From Agapanthus africanus (taxonomy: Eukaryota > Streptophyta > Magnoliopsida > Asparagales > Amaryllidaceae): a stretch of DNA of 64,000 nucleotides. This document shows positions 31,121 to 43,749 of this stretch, in pieces; position 1 is the stretch's first letter; each line of letters begins with the position of its first letter. The DNA is taken from positions 383,136,137-383,200,136 of the forward strand of contig JASDDO010000006.1 in NCBI GenBank assembly GCA_030015575.1, written 5' to 3'. The notes under the pieces were generated by a model that did no database searches, had not been told where the DNA came from, and was given only the letters and a program-made list of their open reading frames with translations. A program made the translations under genes and the position numbers.

Positions 31121-33607
31121 GTTTGACTGTGCAATATTAATTGAAAACAGTTTTCCCAATTAGATTCTGACTCCAGAGTATGTATTTACGAGATTTGATT
31201 CTCACATCTGTATGGCTTTACAGATGCTGAGTGGGAGTAAGATATTGGGAATTGGGTGACTAGATCCTCTATATTTCAGAATTCTTTGTAATTGGTGATT
31301 GAGGAAATCACCTGGGTTTTGTCTGACGGAAAATATTTGGTTTTGAATATCCGTTGTTATGCACCAATTTCAAACTGATATATCTATACGTTTATTTTAT
31401 AAAGTGAGATATAAATTTTTGAAATTATATTTATGACATTTACCTATATCGGTTGATGGTTAGGTAAGGTGCATTCAACAGCAGCTTACTTCTTCTTAAC
31501 CATTGCACAGTTTTCAACCTACGACGCATAGGGTTTGAGTTATTAAACTTAGTGGACTTATACAGAGTATTGTATGTTTTCCGGTGTCCGTTAGGATAAA
31601 CGAGTTGGTACTCGTACTATATTCTGTTTAATCATGACTTCTATAGTATTAGACAAGTATTTCGTTGAAATAAAAGATCCAAATTTTGAGAAGATATAGG
31701 TATAAGAATAAAGCAGAGAACCATATGTTGCAGCTATCAGGATTCTTCAAGGTGATCGAAGATATAGATACTTGTCTTAGGTATTCCGTTGTAAGTAATA
31801 GTTTTGAAAAATTGCATCACTTTCAGGTTACTCATACATGGGTCCATTCCTTGATGAGTAATGCTGCTTGGCCTCATTCCATTTAGTTGATATGCATTGG
31901 GATCGGCTGCATGTATTTTGAATCTGGTTCAAATTAAATTAGTGTCTTTGTTTCTATATTGGATATATAGAATGGATTCATATCTTAACGATGTTAAGGT
32001 ATATGGAGTTGTCCGGCTTATGCTTAAAACCAGAATCCGGATAAACTCTAGGCACGTTTCAGTAATGGCAGTTTGTGGGTTATCCCGGGCTTTGACGAGG
32101 GTTAACATTCTACCATCTGGAAGATCAAAAGGTATATTGTTCTTGACTCGCCACGGTTTTAGTAAAATGAATTCTTTTCAGAAAACATTAGTGGGAGTAT
32201 GGTAGAACTGGAAGTTATTCCAGAATCATAAATGATTACTGAAAATTTAGTAGAATCTAAAAATTCAATTCGATTCGACAATCTATTAGCCACTCTGCAA
32301 ATTTGGTGGGTAACCTCAAGCACCCGAGAGGTATTTCGGTCTCCTCAAAGACGGTGACAGGGAGGTTTTTGATTACCCAAACTTATCACTGCTGCTGTTC
32401 TATACTATGAGGTCTGGCAGGAGGATGAGTATAACGTCGTTCTAAATTAGCTTTAGAAGTGCACATGTATATGATTTTGCCAGAGGGTTGTTGTAATCAG
32501 TGGGAGCAGCGGAAGCATAGTGGGCAAGTAGCTTATGTCTATTTATAAACTAAAGTAGGTATAGCGGAGATAGATCATCTAGTTTTGATGTGACAGTCAT
32601 AGAGTTTGACTTCATCAGAATAACAGATGGATCTGGTAAGAAAGTAGTAGGATGTGATGTCCTGGTATTTGGATGACATGCACTTGATAGGAAGAGATCT
32701 TCCTATACTACGATCGGTTATATTGTGGTTGTCACAAGGTGTTTCTCCACATAGGATATGGATAAAATATCAGGTATTCTGGTCACTAGATCTATGATTT
32801 TAGATCTAGATTTGGGAAGTGTCCCAACTCGGATACTTTGACACTATTCTAAAGTGTTTTAAAATGGACGACTCCTGGCGTGGTGGTGTACCCGCAGGTG
32901 ATTGAGTCACCCTCTCTAAAGAGATGTCTTCTAGACTGATGAGGAGAGGGATTTGCATGATTAGCATATCACTTGCTCAAGCAATTGAGTCAATCATGAA
33001 ATATCAAGTACAACACCAGATATTTCTTTTGAACTGGCTGCAATAAGCGTGTGTGTGTTTGTATCCAATCCTGGATAAATGTTGGGAAGAAGTTATGAAC
33101 ATAAGTGGATGTTCTTGGTATATGGTAACGGCAGCCTCCTTTGGGAGTCGGTTATCACTTTAGGCTTCCAAGGTGACCTGGATGATAGAGTGGCTGGTAG
33201 AGTTATAGTTTTCCCTCTATTGCGGGGCAGTATGTTGGAAAGGTGGTCCAAGCGGATACTGTGCAAGGCATGGCGCAGGATACTGATTAAATTCAGTGGA
33301 CGATACAGTCTAAGAAGTTTGTTGGATTTGGAGTTCATTTATGAACTGGGTCCCATCAGATATCCAGACAAATTCTAAGACAGGTATTGCTCATTTCGGG
33401 AGATAGTCTTTCTCCGCGAAGTTGAGATATATAGAGATAAAGATAGAAATATTGGAGTGGATCCATTAACTGAGGCTATTTCTTGAACGCAATAATTTCA
33501 CAAACAGGCTTTGCAAGACTGATTAGTAGAGAAGTTGGATGTTCGGTATCACACGGGCTGTGAGTATGCGACTCCGCAATAATTAGCCTTAAGTGAAAGT
33601 GAGAGAT
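31121..33607 (+). pseudogene. Outer copia pol, strongly decayed
   Basis: Short blocks resemble the inner copia pol in order: a protease-region trace near 31150-31240, an RT-region trace around 32500-32900 and an RNase H-region trace around 33090-33480. It ends with AAGTGAAAGTGAGAGAT, a purine-rich tract before the 3' LTR. Breaks are numerous throughout. Confidence 0.6.
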
Positions 33608-33620
33608 TGTTAGCTATAGT

Positions 33621-33673
33621 TCCCTCAAGTCAATTATTGTAATCGCAGGCACGCGATTGCAATGATTGAGGGA
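33621..33673 (+). other. Imperfect hairpin at start of outer copia 3' LTR
   Basis: TCCCTCAA...TAATCGC faces GCGATTGCAAT...TTGAGGGA across a six-base loop (AGGCAC), with only a few mismatches over about 23 pairs. Absent from the inner copia LTR. Confidence 0.6.
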
Positions 33674-34100
33674 GGACCTATACGAGTAGAACAGTCTTAC
33701 TCAAAATAATAGTATGCTATCTGGTTTGTCTTTATCATCATCTACATGCATTATGTGGTATTACATATCACTATTACATGTTCATAGAGCCCATAGGATT
33801 CATGCTTGACTACCAGCATTATGATGGCGATCATATACGTGGGAGCTGGTTGGTCTATAAGCACATCCTTAAATGTCCTTAGTCGAAAAAGTATCGAGAC
33901 TGGGCATCGATACACCGGAGTAGACTAGTGCATACTTATCGAGACCCCGACGAGGGGCGGTGGCCGGTTTCACAAGACATTGGTGTCAGTCAGTCACCTA
34001 AGATAGTATACAGGTGCTCATTGGGTTATGAGTATACTGGACGGACTCGCCTGGAACATACTAGTTGGTATTATACATATTGTCAGATAGCAGTTCTCAG

Positions 34101-34105
34101 GTGAC
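34101..34105. repeat. Target-site duplication of inner copia (left copy)
   Basis: GTGAC directly before the inner copia LTR; the right copy is at 43750-43754. Confidence 0.9.
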
Positions 34106-36101
34106 TGTTGGATATGTATGCCCTAGAGGCCATTATTGTATAGTACAAGTTTGTATATTATATTTTGGAAGCTTGGGATATATACACAGATTGATGACAG
34201 TCTTGCTCGATATAGTAGTATACTACTTGGTTTTTATCTATCTTAATATGTGTATATGTTTCTTTTAATATATCGCTAATACATATTGATAGAGCCCTTA
34301 GGATCTTTGCTTGACTACGAGCATTGTGATGGCGGTCACACTAGTGGGGGCTGGGTGGCCTACAAGCACTTCCTTATGCAGGTCCCTAGTCGTAGGGTTA
34401 TCGAGACAGAGCATCGATATACCAGAGTAGACTAGTGTATACGCTTCTCATCCCAGCAGGGGAGATGGTCTGTCCCACAGCCATCAGTACGTCGTACTGA
34501 AGATAGTATGCAGGTGATCATTAAGTTATGAGTTACACTAGACGGACTCATCGGGTACTGCGGTTGGTACTATACCTATCATCAGGTAGCAGTTCCCAGG
34601 TGACATGAGTACAGCTTAGTCCATTGACTTGACACTGCTACTTCGCCTGAAGTGTGTTCCCACTGTTCTTAGATTGCTACCCTACCATGGCTCTATTGAG
34701 TCGTGCAAACAGGTAGTAGTTGGGAGCAGTCCCGAAGCACTTGGAGGTAGTAGCGGTTAGATAGGATTCGTCTCTTTGGGTATTGGGAGTTGATATCACG
34801 CTGTGTTTGGATAACCATTACACAAAGTCCCTGGCCAGGGCAAGTGAGATTTACTGGTAGGTATTCTAGTAGTTTCTCAGGGTGTTCTGGACTACACTCC
34901 GACACGACTTATACCGCTATTAGGGGTCTGACGTTTACCACCCCCTAGGCCCGATATGCGATACTCTTAGACGAACAGACCGGACTGTACGGAGATTGCC
35001 ACAGACAGGCTCAGTAGGAGTTTGGATGAGCTTGCTCGTCGACCTTCTTATCGACATATACCTGGGTAGCCATTACGCACATCTAGTGCCGCTGACGTGC
35101 TTGTGGTTAAACCCACTGCCAGAGTACAGTCGAGTCTTTAGAGTCCCACACAGAGCGTTTCCCAGCATCGGGCGAAACGAGTAGAGGTCGTATGGTTTTA
35201 CGACGGTGTTCGAACACATACGTGTACTTGTGCGTGTATGATGTTTGAGCGGACAATACTAGTGGGCTTTGGTTTAATCCGGATCCTAGTATTTGATTAT
35301 TGGATTAGCTTCGGCTCATAGTATTCGTGTTTCTCGAAATACAGATGCGGGTATGTATATACGGATGAGAGGGGGTATAGAAGGAGATACCTCATTAGGG
35401 TTTTGACCATTGACTTGGTCAAAACAAATATGAGGTAAAGAAAAGTAATTGTTATTTTTGATAAATGATAATTTTGTGGCATGGCTACTTATATTGACCA
35501 CTTGACTTGGATTGACTTGTTGACCCTAGATATTTTGTGAGATATTTTTGACCTTAGATATTTTGGTGAGATATTTTCCATGTCATGCTTGTGGTCATAT
35601 ATAACTTATCCATTCTATTTTTTATTATCATTTATCACAAATACTTTCTCTTTCCTCAAGCTTGCTCTCTCCTTCTTCCTCTCAAACCCTAGTGTATCAT
35701 GTGTTGATAATCAATGGTTAATGAGACTTAGCTACTCTAATTCACACTCTACTCACTCTAGTCTACTTAGATTAGCAAGCCAAGTATTCTAGTTATCTCA
35801 ATTAGGAGGTAAGGGCTCTTAGTTTGCACTCTTGGGTGGATCATCATTGACACAAGGAGGCCAAAGTTCAAGCACGATCCATACTTCCATCGAGGAGCTT
35901 GAGGAGAGGATCGAAGACCCGAAGGACTTGGTTTCTTTAGGTATACTTTCTATCATAGTAGATAGAACCATTATTTGCTAGTTAGGTTTATGGTAAAGAT
36001 CTGGTTTTAGTGTTATTCTAGCGCCAAGTTTCTAATCATAGTAAAAATTTTGTTCCGCATTTGGCCACGGGAGATGGCCGGGGCGCAAGCATAACCCTTC
36101 A
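34106..36101 (+). repeat. Inner copia 5' LTR
   Basis: It pairs with 41822-43749 and ends CATAACCCTTCA just before the primer site. Open frames inside it recur in the 3' copy and are not genes. Confidence 0.95.
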
Positions 36102-36113
36102 TGGTATCGAGCC
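36102..36113 (+). other. Inner copia primer-binding site
   Basis: TGGTATCGAGCC directly follows the LTR, the position and approximate sequence of the initiator tRNA-Met site. Confidence 0.75.
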
Positions 36114-38528
36114 AGCCCATAAACCCTAGACTAGGAAGTTTAAACAATGTTAAAACAACGAAACCAAAACGATTCCGTAACATCAAAACCAAACTAAAGT
36201 TTCTGTCGATTTTTCAGAGGCTTCAAAAAAATTTTTAAACAAGTGCAGAATGCTATTTACACTGTGAGATGAACACTGAACAAAAACGAGTCAATTCCAC
36301 CACAACTTGGCCGGCCATAACCCCTCTAAAACCGGCCTGCTCGGTTTTTCTATGGTGGATTGCATCGTGTTTTGGTCTGTGTTCTTGTCTCTTGGAGTTT
36401 GGGTTTCAGGTGTTGCTAGTTTTTGCCCAAGTTTGATTTTCTGTTGTTTTTCTATACAGGGCAATTTGGAGTGTTTCGAAATCGTTATATTTGACACTAT
36501 TTAGTAGTTTACAGTACATTCACTTTTATCTACGACCGTGAATATCATTTGATCGGTAAACTCGTCTGATTGCTATATGTTCTTTTTGACGGGTTTGCGA
36601 ACGTGACATTCGCGTTGATGTTTTGTGCTTGTGCTATGATTGTGGTTGGATAGTCGTGGTGGATAGCATGTGGTGCAATGTTAGTGGTACAGTTTGTATT
36701 CATTTGTACATTTGTTATTGCGGGGCAAGCGTCCGACATGTGGAGTGCCGTCTTTGCCGGGTTGTATATTATTTTGGGGCACGACCGGGTTGAGGTCGAT
36801 GTCACCATTTGTACATATTATTTTCTTTTTCTGTACTAAGATTACCCCGCGGTGGAGTGCATGAGTAGCCGGGTTTTAGAAGGCAACAAACCCGCATCTC
36901 ATGGCGTTGAGACAGAGGGGGATTCATTCTAGAGTTGGCGGGCTATTCGCCGCACTCGTAGGGGGTATAGTTTGACCCACGGAGGGGCGCCCAAGTTACC
37001 GGATTCCGTGAAGTGCTGGGTGGCACATTCACTTTGTTGAAGGGGGTTGCCTCACTTCTGGGATTGGCGGGTAACTTGTCGTGCTCGTAGGGGTCCAGAT
37101 TCTCATTGCACAGGCTATCCACACGACCGGGAACGTCGGGTTTTATTTGCGGCTCAAATGAAACCCGGAGCTCCAAGATTATCCACCTTTCTGTATTGTT
37201 GGCTGAGATTCTGTGATGTTGATTATTATCATGCCTGGGACGAATGTTGTATATACTTATATATATACTAGAAGATGTTTTATATGTTTTGCACCCGCGC
37301 TAGTCCAGCCCCCGCTCTGTCGTTAGTTAAGTAACCTAATGGGTGATGACGGAGCCAGTGGCGAATGCGGATGCCATATTCGTACATCATATTTTCGTTC
37401 TTTTCTGGTGTGATGGGTTAATTAATGGGACCGCATTAATTTTGATTAATGCAAGAAAATAAACCAAAAAGATATTGTTGGAACAAATTTCGAAAAACTA
37501 CAGTTATATTCTTTCGCTTTGCATAGTGGTATTCGGTCATGAATATCCAGCACCTCGTTCTACGAGGCAAGAGCCGAGATCCCTTCGCAGGGAGTGACCT
37601 CTTGAGCAAAAGTCTATAATATAGATTACTACGTTTTTTTAAAACCAAAAATTTTCAAAAAGGCGGAGCTTAAACCACTCCTTTTCAAAATTAATCAGCT
37701 TCCTTCAACGATATCAAGTTCATTACGTTAACGGGTTTTTTGCCAAAAACCTATCCGTAGCCCTCCGTCGTTTCAGATAATTACTGCTTAGTATTCGTGC
37801 TGCGTTTGTTGATTATTCGTCAAGGCACAGTGAACGGTAGCTGAGTAATGATTCTTTGTTGCACTGATAGATATGATTGGTTAGGACGGTCGTATGATTT
37901 TGTTGATTATTCGTCAAGGATCATGCGAGTGGGTCTAATGCAATCCAGGATAACAACGGGTTGAACTTGACTAGGACCTTTTGATTTGTTGATTATTCGT
38001 CAAGGTCACTTAGGTCCTAGAGGTAAAAACCACATCGGGAGTTTCAAATATACAGAAAACTTGCAGATTTAGCATACCTTCTGGAGTGTAGTGACTAGAG
38101 TGGATTCCATCTAGTTCACCACACAATGATAGTTGGATTTCGATCGCACTGATGAGTTGGATTACTCTCGGGAGATTATTTCACTTAACAATCAATGCTA
38201 TAAACCAAGTGTCTAGAACGGTGTTAGCGGGGCTACGCCTCCAGGGAAAAGAGATTATATAATTAAGGAACTTCGCGAAAGCATTGGAAAACCTCTCTCG
38301 AAGTACCAACACTAGCCTGGCTGAAAGGTTAAGTAAGTATTGTGACGTGCGATTAAATCCTGACTAGTTCTTCTTTCAGGGTTTGGAGAAGAATTTGAGG
38401 AAACAGTGGGAGCCATCCTGGTTAGATAAATTAATAACCAATCTAATCTTGCAAGAGCGCACGCTAAGTGTTTCTTTTCTCTCTCTCTCCAGGTAGCAAC
38501 CATTTCACGTCCTAATCAAGATAATAAA
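36114..38528 (+). other. Inner copia leader without visible gag
   Basis: A 2.4-kb stretch with no recognisable gag. It parallels the outer copia leader: stem at 36538-36612, GGCGGG blocks near 36938 and 37066, the 'agagccgagatcccttcg' block near 37569, and three GTTGATTATTCGTCAAGG motifs at 37808, 37902 and 37988. It ends with a pyrimidine-rich stretch (TTTCTTTTCTCTCTCTCTCCAG), like the outer element near 30130. Confidence 0.65.
36538..36612 (+). other. Long-range stem in inner copia leader
   Basis: GTGAATATCA faces TGACATTCGC, and AACTCGTC faces GACGGGTT; two pairs are G-U wobbles and one is a mismatch. It is homologous to the perfect stem at 28274-28350. Confidence 0.45.
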
Positions 38529-41500
38529 ATGTATCGCTTGACCGATCCGAATTCTTATTCGGGGCTGGGAAACGTCGATTCGGCTCTAACTTACGACAAC
38601 AGTTATAAGTGTGAGCAGGGGAAAGAGGATTGTATGGATTCCAAGGAGACCCCAATGAAGAAGAAGCATACTAATGCATCTACTTCAGGTGTTCTTGTAA
38701 TTGAGAACTGCTTTTCGGTCAGTCCTACCTCCTGGGTACTATATACCGGATCAGGATCTCATATCTGTAATTTATTGCAGGGACTGAGAAAAAGTAGGAT
38801 AGTTGGACCTGGTGATATGTCCCTCAGAGTATGGAACGGAGCACAAGTTAATGCTGCAGCCGTCAGTGAATATCACCTGGTGTTGCCAAATGGCAATACT
38901 ATAATTTTGAAAAATTGCTACTATGTACCTTCCATGGTTTGCAACATAATATCAGTTTCTTTACTGGATAAAGATGCATATAACTTTGTTCTTGATAGAA
39001 ATATCATGAACATTTACCTTGATAAGGTACTGGTTGCAGAAGGTATACTGTGTAATGGTATATATGTTCTAAATCAGAACACAGTTCTCAATATACAAAA
39101 CACACGCAAGAGGAAAAGTTCAAATATGAACGAATCATACTTGTGGCATTGTAGACTTGGTCATATCGGAGAGAGAAAATTAAGTAAGTTACATAAAGAT
39201 GGACTTTTGAATACGTTCAAATTTTCATCTTATGAAACTTGTCAGTCATGTCTCAAGGGAAAGATGACCAAATCTCCATTCACCGGACACGGAGAAAGAG
39301 CAGCAGAGCTCTTGGGACTCATACACAGTGATGTGTGTGGTCCGATGTCTTTACATGCAAGGGGTGGGTTCTCGTACTTCATCACATTCACTGACGATCT
39401 CTCTAGATTCGGATATGTGTATCTTATGAAACACAAATCTGAAGCTTTTAAGAAATTCAAAGAATTCAGGAACAAAGTAGAAAACCAGATTGGCAAAAGT
39501 ATCAAGATCCTCCGATCTGACAGGGGACGGGAGTACTTGAGCACGTACTTAAAAGAGAATGGAATTCTCTCTCAGCTTACTCCTCCTTACACACCACAGC
39601 AAAACGGTGTATCGGAACGGAGAAATCGTACCCTATTGGATATAGTTCACTCCATGATGAGTAGTGCTGAGTTGCCTCTTTCATTCTGGGTACATGCGCT
39701 TCAAACAGCGGCATACCTTTTGAATCAAGTTCCGTCCAAATCTGTGCCTAAGACTCCGTATAAAATATGGAGTATTAAGAAACTATGTTTTAAATTTATT
39801 AAGATATAGGGTTGTCCACCCTATGTGAAAACACAGAAACTGGACAAGCTTCAGGCACGTTCAGTTCTATGTAAATTTGTGGGATATCTTAAGGATTCAC
39901 TAGGATATCTGTTCTACCACACTGAGGAACAGAAAGTGTTTGTATCTCGCCATGATACCTTTTTAGAAAGGGAATTTCTTGCAAAAGAAACTAGTGGGAG
40001 TACGGTAGAGCTGGGAGAAATCCATGAACCACAGAATGTAACTGAAGATTTGGAGGAACCACTAGATTCAGTAATCCCAGACGAACCTCAGCCACTCCGC
40101 AGATCTGGTAGGATTTCTCATCCGCCTGAGAGATACTACGGTTTTCTCATAGACGGGGATCGAGAGGATTGCATCTTGGATAAAGATGATCCTACCAGTT
40201 TCAGGAAGGCCATTATCAGTAAGGACTCTGATAAGTGGTTGGATGCTATGTGATCCAAAATAGAGTCCATGTATGCCAATAAAGTGTGGACCTTGGATAT
40301 TGCTCCACCTGGGGTAAAACCCGTTGGATGCAAATGGATCTACAAAAGGAAACTTGGTGTAGATGGGCAGGTGGAAACCTATAAGGCTAGACTCGTTATA
40401 AAAGGTTTTCATCAAAGATCAGATGTGGACTATGACAAAACCTTTTCTCCAGTGGCTATGCTCAAATCCATTCGGATCCTACTTGTCATTGATGCCTTCA
40501 ATGACTACGAAATCTGGCAGATGGGCGTAAAAACGGCTTTTCTAAACGGCGGTTTGGAAGAGTGCGTTTATATGGATCAGCCAGAAGGCTTTGTAGACAG
40601 TGGGAGCAGCGGGAAGGTGTGCAAGTTGCTTAAATCTATTTATGGATTGAAGCAGGTATCGCAGAGTTGGAACATCTGTTTTGATGAAACTGTCAAAGAA
40701 TTTGACTTCATCAAGAACGAGGATGAGCCATGTATATATAAGAAGATTGTAGAACGAACTATCATATTCCTAGTCTTGTACGTGGACGACATTCTTTTGA
40801 TAGGAAATGATATTCCTATACTACAATCGGTCAAGCTATTCTTGTCACAACGGTTCTCCATGAAAGACCTGGGTGATGCCTCGTGCATTCTGGGGATCAA
40901 GATCTACAGAGATAGATCTAAGAGATTAATGGGACTTTCGCAGTCCAGGTACATAAAGACCGTACTAAAGAGATTTAGTATGGAAGATTCCAAGCGCGGT
41001 AATATACCCACATTCCACGGAATCATCCTCTCCAAGAAGATGTCTCCCAAGACTTACGAGGAGAGGGTTCGCAAGAGCACTATACCCTACACTTCGGCGG
41101 TATGATCTATAATGTATGCGATGCTATGTACAAGACCAGATGTAGCTTACGCGCTAAGCGTGGTGAGCTGGTATCAGTCAGACCCGAGCGAAAACCACTG
41201 GACAGCAGTGAAGAACATTCTCAAGTACCTGAGAAGGACTAAGGAGATGCTCCTCATTTACGGTAATGGAGACCTCAGGGTCGAGTCCTTTACCGATTCA
41301 AGTTTCCATAGTGACAAGGACGACAGCAAGTCTGTCTCGGGTTTTGTATTTACCCTCAACGGAGGGGCGGTGTGTTGGAGGAGTTCCAAACAGAACACCG
41401 TCGCAGACTCGACGATGGAGGCTGAATACATTGCTGCCAGCGATGCCGCAAAAGAAGCAGTCTGGATGAAGAAGTTCATTACTGAACTTCAGATGGTTCC

Positions 41501-41765
41501 GTCCATTGTTGATCTGATACCTTTGTATTGCGATAACAATGGGGCTATTGCTTTAGCAAAGGAACCATGGTCCCATCAGAAATCCAGACACATCTTAAGG
41601 CGGTATCACCTGATCAGGGAGATCATTGATCACCAGGAGATCGAGGTACGGAGAGTGGACACTAAAGAAAACACGGCGGATCCATTCACAAAGGCCCTCC
41701 CTCAAGCACAGTTCGAGCGACTTTTTGAGCTATTGGGTATGTGGTACGCCAGCAGCTGGCCTTAG
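38529..41765 (+). CDS. pol: Inner copia pol: protease, integrase, RT, RNase H (fossil)
   Basis: Domains in order are a protease-type segment (SWVLYTGSGSHIC, about 38725), GAG-pre-integrase with WHCRLGHIGERKL and CQSCLKGKM, an integrase core from LIHSDVCGPMS to PYTPQQNGVSERRNRTL, RT with VGCKWIYKRKLGVDG, YMDQPEGFVD, SIYGLKQVSQSWN and the catalytic LYVDDILLIGND (about 40777), and RNase H with SFTDSSFHSDKDD and STMEAEYIAAS, ending at about 41765. Phrases such as GLSQSRYIKTVLKRFSM are close to Angela/BARE proteins. In the family the polyprotein replicates and integrates the element. About four breaks. Confidence 0.9.
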
Positions 41766-41815
41766 TGCAGACGTTGGGTATGCGGTACACCAATTACTGG
41801 CCTTTAGTGCAAGTA
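41733..41815 (+). repeat. 41-bp tandem duplication before inner copia 3' LTR
   Basis: A segment beginning TTGGGTATG(T/C)GGTAC is present twice in tandem (from 41733 and from 41774), spanning the end of pol and reaching the polypurine tract. Confidence 0.75.
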
Positions 41816-41820
41816 GGAGA
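41811..41820 (+). other. Inner copia polypurine tract
   Basis: AAGTAGGAGA directly before the 3' LTR start. Confidence 0.75.
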
Positions 41821-41821
41821 T

Positions 41822-43749
41822 TGTTGGATATGTATGCTCTAGAGGCTATTATTGTATAGTACTAGTTTGTATATTACATTTTAGAAGCTTGGGATATATA
41901 CACAGATTGATGACAGTCTTGCTCGATATAATAGCATGCTACTTGGTTTGTATCTATTTTAATATGTGTATATGTTTCTTTTAACATATCGCTAATACAT
42001 ATTGATAGAGCCCTTAGGATCTTTGCTTGACTACCAGCGTTGTGATGGCGGTCACACTAGTGGGGGCTGGGTAGTCTACAAGCACTTCCTTATACAGGTC
42101 CCTAGTCATAGGGTTATCGAGACAGGGCATCGATACTCCAGAGTAGACTAGTGTATACGCTTCTCATCCCAGCAGCGGAGATGGTCTGTCCCACAGCCAT
42201 CGGTACGTCGTACTGGAGATAGTATACAGGTGCTCATTGGGTTATGAGTTACACTGGACGGACTCGTCGGGTACTGCTGGTTGGTACTATACCTATCATC
42301 AGGTAGCAGTTCCCAGGTGACATGAGTACAGCTTAGTCCGTTGACTTGACACTGCTACTTCGCCTCAAGTGTGTTCCCACTGTTCTTAGATTGCTCCACT
42401 ACCACGGCTTTATTGAGTCGTGCAAACAGGTAGTAGTTGGGAGCAGTCTCGAAGCACTTGAAGGCAGTGGCAGTTAGATAGGATTCGTCTCTCCCGGTAT
42501 TGGGGGTTGATATCGCGCTGTGTTTGGAGAGCCATTACACAAAGTCCCTGACCAGGGCAAGTGAGATTTACTGGTAGATATTCCAGTAATTTCTCAGGGT
42601 GTTCTGAACTACACTCCGACACTACTTATACCGCTATTAGGGGTCTGACGTTTACCACCCCCTACGCCCGATATACGATACTCTTAGACGAACAGACCGG
42701 ACTGTACGGAGATTGACACAGACAGGCTCAGTAGGAGTTTGGATGAGCTTGCTCGTCGACCTTCTTATCGACAGATACCTGGGTAGCCGTTACGCATAGC
42801 TAGTGCCGCTGACGTGCTTGTAGATAAACTCGCTACCAGAGTACTGTCGAGTCTTTCGAACACATACGTTTTTATATGTGCGCGTGTGATGTTCGAGCGG
42901 ACAATACTAATGGGATTTGGTTTAAGCCGGATCCTAGTATTTGATTATTGGATTAGCTTCGGCTCATAGTATTCGTGTTTCTCGGAACACGGATGCGGGT
43001 ATGTATATACAGATGAAAGGGGGTAGAAAAGGAGATACCTTATTAGGGTTTTGACCATTGACTTGGTCAAAACAAATATGAGGTAAAGAAAAGTAATTTT
43101 TATTTTTAATAAATGATAATTTTGTGGCATGGCTACTTATGTTGACCACTTGACATGGATTGACTTGTTGACCCTAGATATTTTGTGAGATATTTTTGAC
43201 CTTAGATATTTTGGTGAGATATTTTCCATGTCATGCTTGTGGTCATATATAAGCAATCCATTCTATTTTTTATTATCATTTATCACAAATACTTTCTCTT
43301 TCCTCAAGCTTGCTCTCTCCTTCTTCCTCTCAAACCCTAGTGTATCATGTGTTGATAATCAAGGGTTAATGAGACTTAGCTACTCTAATTCACACTCTAC
43401 TCACTTTAGTCTACTTAGATTAGCAAGCTAAGTATTCTAGTTACCTCAATTAGGAGGTAGGAGCTCTTAGTTGGCACTCTCGGATGGATCATCATTGACA
43501 CAAGGAGGCCGAAGTTCAAGCACAATCCATACTTCCATCGAGGAGCTTGAGGAGAGAATCGAAGACTCGAAGGACTTAGTTTCTTTAGGTATACTTTCTA
43601 TCATAGTAGATAGAACCATTATTTGCTAGTTAGGTTTATGGTAAAGATCCGGTTTTAGTGTTATTCTAGCGCCAAGTTTCTAATCGTTGTAAAATTTTTG
43701 TTCCGCATTTGGCCCCGGGAGATGGCCGGAGCACTAGCGTAACCCTTCA
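41822..43749 (+). repeat. Inner copia 3' LTR
   Basis: It matches 34106-36101, ends AACCCTTCA and is followed by the duplicated GTGAC. Confidence 0.95.

Larger units (their letters stand above)
33608..34105 (+). repeat. Outer copia 3' LTR, first piece
   Basis: It starts TGTTAGCTATAG after a purine tract. It shares with the inner copia LTR the blocks 'gagcccataggattcatgcttgac', 'cggagtagactagtg' and 'gggttatgagt'. It ends in the GTGAC target of the inner copia. Near its start is a long imperfect hairpin (33621-33673). Confidence 0.85.
34106..43749 (+). mobile_element. Inner Angela-like Ty1/copia retrotransposon
   Basis: A 9.6-kb element with LTRs of 1996 and 1928 bp that start TGTTGGATATGTATG and end CCCTTCA, flanked by GTGAC. 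The LTR start (TGTTGGA..ATGCCCTAGAGGC) and RT motifs match the Angela/BARE group. The internal order is primer site, 2.4-kb leader, protease, integrase, RT, RNase H. No gag is visible. LTR mismatch is about 9 in the first 130 bases, so it is older than E2 and E5. Broken, with about four breaks in pol. It sits inside the outer copia's 3' LTR. Confidence 0.93.
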
